DNA of 64,000 nt from Gemmatimonadota bacterium (GTDB lineage: Bacteria; Gemmatimonadota; Gemmatimonadetes; Longimicrobiales; Gaopeijiaceae), in contig JACZXQ010000016.1 in NCBI GenBank assembly GCA_022571515.1, positions 44,622-108,621 on the forward strand, written 5' to 3'. The notes beneath the pieces were generated by a model, which was given only the letters and a program-made list of their open reading frames with translations, did not search any database and had not been told where the DNA came from. Numbering within the stretch: position 1 is the first letter of the stretch; each line of letters begins with the position of its first letter. Below, one piece after another: positions 8,604 through 16,711 of the stretch. The translations under genes and the position numbers were made by a program.

Positions 8604-10796
8604 ATGGCGAGAAACGGCATCCCCCGACACGCGCTCCCGAGTCACCTCCGGGCGGGCGTCCTCCTGGCATTTCTGGCCACCCTCTTGTCCTGTCGGACCG
8701 CGATCCCTGAGAGGGCGGGAGAGCCGCCGGGCACACTGCCGCAGGAGGTCCGGATACGACGAACCACCTTCGGAGTCCCTCATGTCATGGGCGAGAGTCT
8801 GGCGTCCATGGCCTTCGGTCTCGCTTGGGTCATGATGGAGGACTACCGAGAGCGGGTGCCGGAGTTGATTCTCAAATCCAATGGAAGGTGGGGCTTGGCG
8901 GTGGGGAGAGAGGGGCTGGACGGAGATTCTTCAGGACGAATGGCCCATGACCTGGCCGTCCGGACCCATGATCTCCTGCCGGCGGACGTTCGGGATATCC
9001 TGAAGGGCTTTGCCGCCGGTGTGAACCACTATATCGAGCTCCATGGTGAGGAGCTTCCGGAGTGGGTCCGGCCCGAGTTCACCGCCCATGACGTCGCGGC
9101 CCGGGATATCGCCGTGTGGAGTAGTGGCGCGGAGAGGCGATTCCAGGCCAGTCGGGAGGGCGCACTAGACCCGGCTGAGGGCGAACAGTCTTGGGAGGGG
9201 CCTGGTCCCGTCACCGCGTCGGACATTGGCTCCAACGCCTGGGCCTTCGGGCCTGAGCGAACCCGGTCCGGCTATGCCGTCCTGGTCCGGAATCCTCATC
9301 TCTCCTTCACCTCGGGCTACTACGAGGCCCACATCACGGTTCCTGGGATCGTGAACTTTTATGGGGATTTCCGGCTTGGAGGCCCCTTCTCCATCATCGG
9401 GGGATTCAACGATAAGCTGGGATGGTCCACCACCAACAACGCTCCGGACCTGGCCGTGGTTTACGCCCTCTTGAAGGATCCGGACCGCTCGGACCACTAT
9501 CTTTTCGATGGCGGCTCGGTGCCCCTGGAGGTCCGGCGGGTCACCGTGGAGTACCGGGGCTGGGGATCGGTTCGAGCTAGGACCAAGGAGTTCCGCTTCT
9601 CCCCTTTGGGCCCGGTTCTTCACGAGACGGCGGACACGATTTTCGTGCTGAAGACCCACGCGCTCGGCCGGTATCGTTTGGGCGAGCAGTGGCTTCGCAT
9701 GATGCAGGCAGGAAACCTGGAGGAGTGGAAGGAGGCTATGCGGATCCAGGCCAAGACCAACTCCAACTTCACCTACGCAGATGCCGACGGGAACATCTTC
9801 TATGTCTGGAACGCCGCGATGCCCGCCCTCCCCCACGAGCCTTCGGACGACGGCGTGGTGTTCGCTTCCGGAAGCGCCGACGTCTGGACCAGTTTGTACC
9901 CTTGGGACGATCTGCCTCAGCTTCAGAATCCGGAAGGCGGGTACGTCCAGAACTCCAACGATCCCTTTCACTTTACGAACCTCAACGAGCCGTTCGACCC
10001 TGATGGTTTTCCCCCCAACTTCCCTGAGCCCCGGCTCCGGCTTCGAAGCCAGAACTCCCTGGGCCTGATCCACAATGAGCGAGTGTTTAGCTTGGAAGAG
10101 ATCGTGGCTCTCAAGCACTCCATGGGAATGACGCTGGCCGAGCGGGTCAAAGACGACCTGGTTGCCGCCGTGGTCGGGGGGACGCCGACCCGAGAAATGG
10201 CACGGGCTGCGGAGCTCTTGTCCGCCTGGGACAACCGGGTGGCTCGAGACAGCCGGGGGGCCACACTTTTCAAGCTTTGGGCAGGCCGGTACTTCTCCCG
10301 GACCGACCCGGATCGACGGTATCAGGAGTCCTGGAGTCCGGACGCTCCTACAGAGACACCTCGGGGACTCGGGGACAGCGACGCGGCGGTTGAAGCCTTC
10401 GGCTGGGCCGTGGACGAGACCACGGATCGGTTCGGATCCTGGGATGTGGCCTGGGGCGACGCCCACAGAATTCGCGCCGGGGACATCGACCTCCCAGTCG
10501 GCGGCTGTGCGGGTGCTTTGGGGTGCTTCCGCGTCCTGGGATTCACCGAGGACGACGATGGGAAATACAGGGCGGTCAGGGGCGACGCATGGGTCTTCGC
10601 CGTGGAGTTCGGCCCAACGCCCCGAGCCTACTCCGTCCTCTTGTATGGGAACAGCAACCAGGAAGAGTCACCCTACTTCTATAACCAGGCCGAGTTGTTC
10701 GCGGACAACCGCATGAAGGCGGTCGCCTTCACGGAGGAGGACATCGAAGAGCATCTCGCGGAACAGTACCGTCCCGGCGAGCGGCACGAGCCGTAG
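8604..10796 (+). CDS. Penicillin acylase family lipoprotein
   Basis: An Ntn-hydrolase that cleaves amide bonds (beta-lactam side chains or acyl-homoserine lactones in known members), made as a precursor cut into alpha and beta chains. From the ATG at 8604 the product has 730 residues. It begins with a lipoprotein signal ending in LATLLSC (lipid-modified Cys30), so it should be membrane-anchored. The predicted catalytic Ser210 lies in DIGSNAWAFG, matching the family's GSN-W start of the beta chain, and the N-terminal domain carries RTTFGVPHV. The frame stays open upstream, but that part overlaps the tRNA terminator region and would put residues ahead of the signal peptide. Substrate cannot be told. 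Confidence 0.9.
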   Translation: MARNGIPRHALPSHLRAGVLLAFLATLLSCRTAIPERAGEPPGTLPQEVRIRRTTFGVPHVMGESLASMAFGLAWVMMEDYRERVPELILKSNGRWGLAVGREGLDGDSSGRMAHDLAVRTHDLLPADVRDILKGFAAGVNHYIELHGEELPEWVRPEFTAHDVAARDIAVWSSGAERRFQASREGALDPAEGEQSWEGPGPVTASDIGSNAWAFGPERTRSGYAVLVRNPHLSFTSGYYEAHITVPGIVNFYGDFRLGGPFSIIGGFNDKLGWSTTNNAPDLAVVYALLKDPDRSDHYLFDGGSVPLEVRRVTVEYRGWGSVRARTKEFRFSPLGPVLHETADTIFVLKTHALGRYRLGEQWLRMMQAGNLEEWKEAMRIQAKTNSNFTYADADGNIFYVWNAAMPALPHEPSDDGVVFASGSADVWTSLYPWDDLPQLQNPEGGYVQNSNDPFHFTNLNEPFDPDGFPPNFPEPRLRLRSQNSLGLIHNERVFSLEEIVALKHSMGMTLAERVKDDLVAAVVGGTPTREMARAAELLSAWDNRVARDSRGATLFKLWAGRYFSRTDPDRRYQESWSPDAPTETPRGLGDSDAAVEAFGWAVDETTDRFGSWDVAWGDAHRIRAGDIDLPVGGCAGALGCFRVLGFTEDDDGKYRAVRGDAWVFAVEFGPTPRAYSVLLYGNSNQEESPYFYNQAELFADNRMKAVAFTEEDIEEHLAEQYRPGERHEP

Positions 10797-10938
10797 GTTC
10801 CGTGCGAGCATGCGGCATCGACGCCCGCGGTCACGGGCCTAGCTCGCGTGACCAAAGTCTGCGGGACGGAGTTCGCTGCCCCGTTTCGAAGTCGCGGGAG
10901 GCTCGGGCCGTTCAGAGCTCGAAGACGGTACACGCGTT

Positions 10939-11115
10939 TCAGTTGGAACGTTTCGGCAGCTTTCCTGCGATGCCGGAGTCGTGCGCATCACCCACGCCCA
11001 TGGCGGCCTTGCAGATCGGCGAGCACCGCGGTGCCTCAGGATCGCAGTACGCGGCTCGTATGAAAGTCTTGCGCCGCCAGTCGAATGATTTGGGCCGCTG
11101 AAGAATTGGTTCCAC
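10939..11115 (-). CDS. Possible small Cys-containing protein, unrecognised
   Basis: The 335 bases between the acylase and M24 genes hold one candidate. A GTG frame of 58 codons starts 16 bases after the M24 stop and reads on the same strand. It begins MEPILQRPKSFDWRRKT and contains YCDPEAPRCSPICKAAMG, a C-x6-C-x3-C cluster. G or C ends roughly three quarters of its codons, like neighbouring genes. No clear ribosome site is present and I recognise no family. Nothing else in the stretch looks coding. Confidence 0.3.
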   Translation of the reverse strand: MEPILQRPKSFDWRRKTFIRAAYCDPEAPRCSPICKAAMGVGDAHDSGIAGKLPKRSN

Positions 11116-11131
11116 TCCGGCTCGACGGACA

Positions 11132-12592
11132 CTACTCCGACACGGGCCGGCTCCGGAGCGCCTCGATCTCGTCGATCTCCCGGGGCACGTCCGTGATACG
11201 CTCGAGTCCCTCCGTGGTAAGAACGTAGTTGTCCTCGATGCGCACGCCGATGTTCACGTACCGATCCACGGACGCCTGTGCGTACACGATGAGCGCGCGG
11301 TTGCGCGGGGTGTCGGGAAGACCCTCGAACACGGTTTCTCGCACGTAGATACCGGGCTCGATCGTGAACACGTCTCCCGCCTGAAAGCGGCGGGGTCCGG
11401 TCGCGAACTGGGATGGATCGTGAACGTCGAGTCCGATTCCGTGGAAGAATCCGTGATAGACGTACAGGTACCACTGCGGGCAGGTGCCGTCGTCGTTGGC
11501 CCACGCACCAGGGCAGAGCCCCGATGGGGCGTCGAAGCTTGCGTCGACACTCTCGATCAAGCCGAGCTTGACAAGGCCATTCTTGAGAACGCCATAGGCT
11601 GCGTCCGTGGGCGCGCTTCTTGGAGCGTTTGGCTCGATGACACGCTCGGCTGCCTTCTGGGCCGCCAGAACGATTTCGTAGACATCACGATGGGTACGCG
11701 AGAATTCGAGGTCGACCGGCACGGTGCGCGTGATGTCCGCCGAATACCCCTGGTAATAGGCGGCGACATCCATGAGCACGACTTCGCCGGATTTGGCGAC
11801 GCGCGTCCCTGCCGGGTAGTGGAGCACGGTAGAGTTGGGCCCCGATCCCACGATGGACGAGTAACCGGGCGAGTCCGCGCCGAGTTTGCGGTATTCAGCC
11901 TCCATCACGGCCTGGATCTCGCTCTCGCGGATGCCCGGACGGATTGCGCGCATGGCCGCCTCGTGCGCGCGCGAGGACATGTCCGCGGCAGTCTTCAGCA
12001 GGGCGATTTCCGCATCGCTCTTCTTCGCCCGGAGCTCGTCGACCCACTGGTTGCTCTCGCTGACGCGCAGCCCGGGGTGGGCGGCTACGAGGCCCCGAAA
12101 GAAGTTGCGGCCCGCTGTGAGCGAGTCCTGAGCGCTGTATTCGTTCGACTGGACGTCCGGCACTGAATAAACCGGAAGGCCCTCATCGATCACGGATTCG
12201 ACGTACCGGCGCAGTTCATCGTTGTAGCGGGCATCGAGGCCCAGCCGTTCGGAGATCTGGTCCAGCGTAGCACGCTTGCCGTTGTAGAGGGCGGTCCGCG
12301 CGTTGCCCTGCTCAACGAATAGCGTCGAGGTCGTTCGCCCGTCTCGGCGCACCATCACGAAGGCGGCATTCGACTCCAAGAACCCGGTCAGATACCGGAA
12401 GGCTGGATGCTGGTAGAACGGCGGCCAATGGCGCACGGGCGCTCGGCCGCCGAAGGCGATCACAACGCCATCGCCCATCCGCTCGGCGAGCGCGGCCCGC
12501 CTGGCCGCGTACTCCTCGGACGTAATCTGGGCCTCGAGGGATGGCGCCAGGACGACCAGTGCCAGCCAAGCCAAAGTGCGGGACAATCTCAT
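11132..12592 (-). CDS. Exported M24 family metallopeptidase (aminopeptidase P-like)
   Basis: A 486-residue pita-bread peptidase that removes N-terminal residues, classically X-Pro. A signal peptide (LAWLALVVLAPSLEAQ) points to export. The N-terminal creatinase-like domain includes RYLTGF near residue 66. The catalytic domain carries the dinuclear metal ligands: two Asp in LMDVAAYYQGYSADITRT, His in FFHGIGLDVHD, Glu in FTIEPGIYV and Glu in GVRIEDNYVLT. All five ligands are present, so it should be active. The alpha/beta hydrolase gene lies 30 bases upstream on the same strand; a peptide-scavenging pair is a reasonable inference. Confidence 0.92.
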   Translation of the reverse strand: MRLSRTLAWLALVVLAPSLEAQITSEEYAARRAALAERMGDGVVIAFGGRAPVRHWPPFYQHPAFRYLTGFLESNAAFVMVRRDGRTTSTLFVEQGNARTALYNGKRATLDQISERLGLDARYNDELRRYVESVIDEGLPVYSVPDVQSNEYSAQDSLTAGRNFFRGLVAAHPGLRVSESNQWVDELRAKKSDAEIALLKTAADMSSRAHEAAMRAIRPGIRESEIQAVMEAEYRKLGADSPGYSSIVGSGPNSTVLHYPAGTRVAKSGEVVLMDVAAYYQGYSADITRTVPVDLEFSRTHRDVYEIVLAAQKAAERVIEPNAPRSAPTDAAYGVLKNGLVKLGLIESVDASFDAPSGLCPGAWANDDGTCPQWYLYVYHGFFHGIGLDVHDPSQFATGPRRFQAGDVFTIEPGIYVRETVFEGLPDTPRNRALIVYAQASVDRYVNIGVRIEDNYVLTTEGLERITDVPREIDEIEALRSRPVSE

Positions 12593-12622
12593 GGGACCTC
12601 ACGGTTGCTGTCGGGCATCGTG

Positions 12623-13582
12623 TCAGTGGTGCCGATCGAGGAACTCGAGCACGGCGGCGAAGAGAGTATCGGGCTGCTCGATGAACGGGAAGTGACCGGA
12701 GTTCTCGATCACCACGAGTTCGGAGTTCGGCAGGCGTTCGTCGAGAGCCGTTCCCCCGATCTCGGCAGCAGGCTCAGCGGCGCCGTAGATGATCAGTGTC
12801 GGGACGTCGACGCCGGTGAGGGCGTCCTGTAGATCGAAGCCTGTCAGGTCCGCCATCATGTATCCGAATTGCGCGCTCCGGGATGTATAGTCGTCCGGAA
12901 CGTAGATTCGCAGCTCGTTGATGAGCGATCGGTCGTGGAACTGCGCTTTGAAGGATGTGCGCAACAGCTCCGCGATGGCCTCGGGCCGTTGCTGGGCGAA
13001 CGCCTCCGTCTGACGGATGATCTCCATCTCCGCGCGGTCTGCGTCCGTCACCAATTCGGCGAGCGCCTGCTCTTCTCGCTGCCAGAGCGCGGTACTCGGG
13101 CTCATCGGATTCAGGAGGATGAGGGACCTGAGGTTGTCGCCGTAACGGATCGCGTAGTTCATCGCGAGCAGGCCGCCCCATGAATGTCCCATGAGGTGGA
13201 TACGCTGGAGCCCGAGGGTCGTTCGAAGGGCCTCGATGTCGTCGACGTAGGTCTGCAGGCGCACGCTCGCGCTGTCCACCTCGGGCGCCGACCGGCCGCT
13301 CAAGCGTTGATCATAAAAGATCAGCTCGTGTGTCTCAGCCAGCGGTTCCAGGTGGGGAAGCAGGTACCCGTGCTCCAGCATCGGGCCGCCATGGACCACG
13401 ATGATGGGCTCGCCCTCGCCCATGCGAGTCACGAACAACCCGGTTCCATTGATGGGCGTCAGTTCCGGTGCGGGTAGCGTCTCCGCCGTTTCCGCGGATG
13501 GTTCGCACGCGAGGAGGGCGGCACCTAGGCAGAGCGCAGGAGCAAGGCGCGGCCTGCCGCGCCGGATCGTCTCAAACCCCAT
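12623..13582 (-). CDS. Alpha/beta hydrolase lipoprotein (proline iminopeptidase-like)
   Basis: A 319-residue alpha/beta hydrolase. The oxyanion segment VVHGGPMLEHGY, the region FYDQRLSGRSAPE (compare YDQRGxGxS of proline iminopeptidases), the nucleophile elbow MGHSWGG and the final His in ENSGHFPFIEQP are all visible. The N-terminus (LCLGAALLAC) has a lipobox, so it is probably a lipoprotein. The ATG at 13582 is chosen because the frame further upstream would run antisense through the next gene. Together with the M24 enzyme downstream it may release N-terminal proline or other residues from peptides. Confidence 0.9.
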   Translation of the reverse strand: MGFETIRRGRPRLAPALCLGAALLACEPSAETAETLPAPELTPINGTGLFVTRMGEGEPIIVVHGGPMLEHGYLLPHLEPLAETHELIFYDQRLSGRSAPEVDSASVRLQTYVDDIEALRTTLGLQRIHLMGHSWGGLLAMNYAIRYGDNLRSLILLNPMSPSTALWQREEQALAELVTDADRAEMEIIRQTEAFAQQRPEAIAELLRTSFKAQFHDRSLINELRIYVPDDYTSRSAQFGYMMADLTGFDLQDALTGVDVPTLIIYGAAEPAAEIGGTALDERLPNSELVVIENSGHFPFIEQPDTLFAAVLEFLDRHH

Positions 13583-13762
13583 CCGATTCCCCGACCTCCT
13601 CCACGACCTCGAGTTCGTCACGACTGTTGGATCGAGCCCTAGAATTGTGCTCGAACCGGAGCGGCGCAACCGGGCAAGCCGCCCGCATCTCGCCCTCGGA
13701 GGTGCTACGGCGCATCCCGTTATCTTAGCGGACTCTCGTACAAAACCTTCGCTCCGGCTCCT

Positions 13763-15067
13763 TTGAGACACTCGAACCGCTACATCTTCTTTTTCTGGCT
13801 CCCCCTCGCGGCTACCTGGGTGATGATGGCGATGGAGGGGCCGTTTCTCGCGGCCCTCATCGCCCGGCTGGCCGATCCCAAGTTCAACCTCGCCGCCCAC
13901 GGGGTCGCCTTCGCGCTGGCGATCCTCATCGAGGCGCCGGTCATCATGCTCATGAGTGCGGCCACCGCGTTGGTGGTCGACGGACATAGTTACCGCAAGC
14001 TTCGCACCTTCACGTTTGGGCTGAGCGCGCTCGCGACCGGACTGCTCCTCCTCGTGCTCTTCCCGCCCGTGTATCGGTGGCTCGCCATCACCGTGATGCG
14101 ACTTCCGTCCGAGGTCACGGAACTGATGTATGGGGCCCTCTGGTTCTTCCTGCCCTGGCCCAGCGCGATCGGCTACCGGCGTTTTCTGCAGGGGGTCCTG
14201 ATCCGCTCGGGCCGTACGCGTTTGGTGGCCTACGGCACGGTAATCCGAGTCATAGTGATGTCGATCACAGCGACGGTGCTGTACGTCGCGTTCTCGATTC
14301 CGGGCGCCTGGGTGGCGGCTGCGGCTCTGGGGGCCGGCGTTACGGCAGAGGCGGCGGCAGGCCGCTGGATGGCTGCCGCCACGATCCGAGAGCTGCTGCA
14401 CCACCCCGATAAGAATGTGCCCGGACGAGCGCCGCTCGGATACGGGCGCATCGCACACTTCTACTACCCGCTGGCGCTCACCTCCGTCATCGGCCTGGCC
14501 GCTCAACCCATGCTCACGTTCTTCATGGGCAGGTCGCTCGCGCCGATCGAGTCACTTGCGGTTTTTCCGGTGGTGCACGCCCTCTCGTTCATGTTCCGGG
14601 CGCTGGGCCTGAGTTTCCAGGAGGCCGCGATCGCGTTGCTCGGCGACGACCACGAGCACGCCGCGGAGCTGGGCAGGTTCGGCCTGTGGCTTGGGTTGGC
14701 CTCATCGGCCGGACTCGGTGCGGTGGCCTTCACGCCTTTGGCGGGCATCTGGTTCGAGACCATCTCGGGCCTCACGCCCGAACTGGCCGCCTTCGCGGTG
14801 ATTCCGACCATGATCCTCGTGCCACTACCGGCGCTCTCGGTTCTGCTTTCCTTCCAGCGTGCCGTCCTGGTAAAGGGCCTCAGGACACATCCCATCACGG
14901 TGGCCACGGTGATCGAGGTGCTCGGAATCGCGCTGCTCTTCGTCGTGTTCGGGTGGGGCGTCGGGCTGGTGGGGGCCACAGCCGCCTTCCTCGCCTTCCT
15001 GGGAGGGCGCGTGGCCGGCAACGTCTACCTGATCCGGAAGTGCGCGCGCGTGCTGGGGGAGTGGTGA
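13763..15067 (+). CDS. Polytopic membrane protein, Ank/MATE-like
   Basis: A 434-residue protein with about 12 hydrophobic helices. The opening (YIFFFWLPLAATWVMMAMEG, then AALIARLADP) and the repeat of this pattern in the second half (HFYYPLALTSVIGLAAQPML) recall the MOP exporter superfamily and the progressive-ankylosis (Ank) branch in particular. Ank proteins move pyrophosphate, ATP or citrate in animals; bacterial roles are unknown. The start is a TTG at 13763, since the first ATG would delete part of helix 1. It is divergent from the hydrolase gene and is followed 22 bases later by an M28 peptidase. Confidence 0.7.
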   Translation: MRHSNRYIFFFWLPLAATWVMMAMEGPFLAALIARLADPKFNLAAHGVAFALAILIEAPVIMLMSAATALVVDGHSYRKLRTFTFGLSALATGLLLLVLFPPVYRWLAITVMRLPSEVTELMYGALWFFLPWPSAIGYRRFLQGVLIRSGRTRLVAYGTVIRVIVMSITATVLYVAFSIPGAWVAAAALGAGVTAEAAAGRWMAAATIRELLHHPDKNVPGRAPLGYGRIAHFYYPLALTSVIGLAAQPMLTFFMGRSLAPIESLAVFPVVHALSFMFRALGLSFQEAAIALLGDDHEHAAELGRFGLWLGLASSAGLGAVAFTPLAGIWFETISGLTPELAAFAVIPTMILVPLPALSVLLSFQRAVLVKGLRTHPITVATVIEVLGIALLFVVFGWGVGLVGATAAFLAFLGGRVAGNVYLIRKCARVLGEW

Positions 15068-15089
15068 CCGCGCAAGTAGATTGGTCTTC

Positions 15090-16145
15090 ATGAAGATGAG
15101 TAGTTGGGCGGCGGCGGCCGCGGGGTTGGTGTTCGTGATCGGTGGGACGGGGTGCGCGGCTCAGGAGCCGGGGCAGGCGAACGAGAGCACGGAGAGCACA
15201 CGGCAGCGCGTCGAGCGTCTTTTGTCGGCCCTCTCCGCCGACTCGCTCGAGGGGCGCTTCACCGCTTCGCCAGGCGCTCTCCAGGCCGCTCGCATGATAG
15301 CCGATGAGCTGGCGTCGTACGGAGTGGAGCCTGCGGGGGACCGTGGGTTCTTCCAGCTCGTCCCGTTCACGCGTGTTACACGCAGGGGGCGGGAATCCCT
15401 GGCCCTGGGCTCCTTCGATGCGGATGATCCTGGTGCCGGGGACGTAGTGGTCGGACGCAACGTCCTGGGCGTGATCCGCGGCTCCGATCCGTCGGTCGCC
15501 GACGAGGCGATCGTCGTGGGTGCCCACTTCGATCACGTCGGGGTTCGGCAGGCCGTTGACGGCGACTCGATCTACAACGGCGCGGACGATGACGCTTCCG
15601 GTGTCGTGGCCGTCTTGGAGGCCGCACGCTCGCTGGCCGCCGGTCCGCCACCCCGCCGCACGGTGGTCTTCGCCCTCTTCACGGCCGAAGAGATCGGGCT
15701 GCTCGGAACGCGATGGTATCTGGACAACCCGGTGGTGCCGCTCGAGCGCACCGTAGCGGAGCTTCAGGTCGAGATGATCGGCCGGCCGGACTCAATGGTC
15801 GGGCACGGGAATCTGTGGTTGACCGGGTACGAGCGCTCCACCATCGGCGAGTTCCTGGCCGCCCGGGGTGTCTCCGTAGTGGCGGACCCCCGCCCCGACC
15901 AGGACTTCTTCCGGCGGAGCGACAACTTCGCGTTCGCCGTGCGGGGTATTCCGGCACACACGCTCTCGTCGTACGGCATGCATGAGGACTACCACCGCCC
16001 GTCCGACGAGGTCGAGATGGTGGACTTCGACCACATGGTTGCCGCGGTCGAAGCGATCGTGCGCTCCGTGCGTCTCCTGGCCGACGCCGATGAGGCTCCG
16101 AGTTGGCACGAGGGTGGTCGCCCGCAAGCACGGGGACGGAACTGA
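15090..16145 (+). CDS. M28 family zinc peptidase lipoprotein
   Basis: A 351-residue aminopeptidase of the M28 clan. The lipoprotein signal ends at GGTGC. The co-catalytic zinc site is complete: His/Asp in VGAHFDHVG, Asp in NGADDDASGV, Glu pair in FTAEEIGLLG, an acidic ligand in QVEMIGRPDS and His in DYHRPSDEV. ATG at 15090 is preferred to an in-frame TTG nine bases earlier, because it starts directly with the basic n-region of the signal. It is one of several surface or periplasmic peptidases in the window. Confidence 0.92.
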   Translation: MKMSSWAAAAAGLVFVIGGTGCAAQEPGQANESTESTRQRVERLLSALSADSLEGRFTASPGALQAARMIADELASYGVEPAGDRGFFQLVPFTRVTRRGRESLALGSFDADDPGAGDVVVGRNVLGVIRGSDPSVADEAIVVGAHFDHVGVRQAVDGDSIYNGADDDASGVVAVLEAARSLAAGPPPRRTVVFALFTAEEIGLLGTRWYLDNPVVPLERTVAELQVEMIGRPDSMVGHGNLWLTGYERSTIGEFLAARGVSVVADPRPDQDFFRRSDNFAFAVRGIPAHTLSSYGMHEDYHRPSDEVEMVDFDHMVAAVEAIVRSVRLLADADEAPSWHEGGRPQARGRN

Positions 16146-16281
16146 GCGGATCCTCTGGCGAAAGGCGACGTCATGGAGCCTTACTTCTCTTTGAGAATTG
16201 CCCCTCGTAGCCGGGCTCCCTAGGTTCGGGCAGTTCGTCCCGCCGGGATCTGGCTCATTCGGTTGAAGAGGAGAGGTTCTC

Positions 16282-16698
16282 ATGAACGTGCGATTCCGCA
16301 AGCTGGCTCTGGTCGGGTTGGTCCTGGCTCTCGCGGGGGGCGAAGCGCTGTCCGCACAAGACCCGCCCGCGCCGGCCATCGTGCAGATCGGCCTGGTCGA
16401 CGGGCAGATCACCGTATCCCCGGATACCGTGGTAGCGAGACAGGGTCAAGTCGTGGAATGGAGGTTCGACTCCAGCACGGAGATTCAGCGCTTCAATATC
16501 CGGTTCAACTCTGCGGTGCCGTTCGGACAGAGTGCCTCGCAGACCGGCCTGAACGGCAACGGCGGCGAGCCCGGCCGGGGCACCGTAAGGCCAGAAGCCC
16601 CTGTCGGGAGCGTGTACAAGTATGTCATCCGCGTGTTTGTTGGAGCCGGCCCACCTATCGTGCTCGATCCTGAGGTGGAGATCGGACCACCGACGTGA
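16282..16698 (+). CDS. Small exported beta-rich protein of unknown function
   Basis: A 138-residue product with a clear signal peptide (KLALVGLVLALAGGEALSAQ) and a strong GGAGAGG-type ribosome site. The mature part looks like a small beta sandwich (ITVSPDTVVARQGQVVEWRF, then YKYVIRVFVG and a proline-rich end). The phrase about a charge at the start of a WRF strand recalls cupredoxin-like domains, but no copper His/Cys set is present. I do not recognise a family. It is convergent with the kinase gene, 13 bases apart. Confidence 0.62.
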   Translation: MNVRFRKLALVGLVLALAGGEALSAQDPPAPAIVQIGLVDGQITVSPDTVVARQGQVVEWRFDSSTEIQRFNIRFNSAVPFGQSASQTGLNGNGGEPGRGTVRPEAPVGSVYKYVIRVFVGAGPPIVLDPEVEIGPPT

Positions 16699-16711
16699 CG
16701 CCGGGTAGGCA

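Noticed and set aside
13583..14506. Upstream extension of the alpha/beta hydrolase frame (would give 627 residues)
   Set aside because: The added part runs antisense through the Ank/MATE-like gene and is low-complexity; the lipoprotein signal at 13582 gives a proper start.
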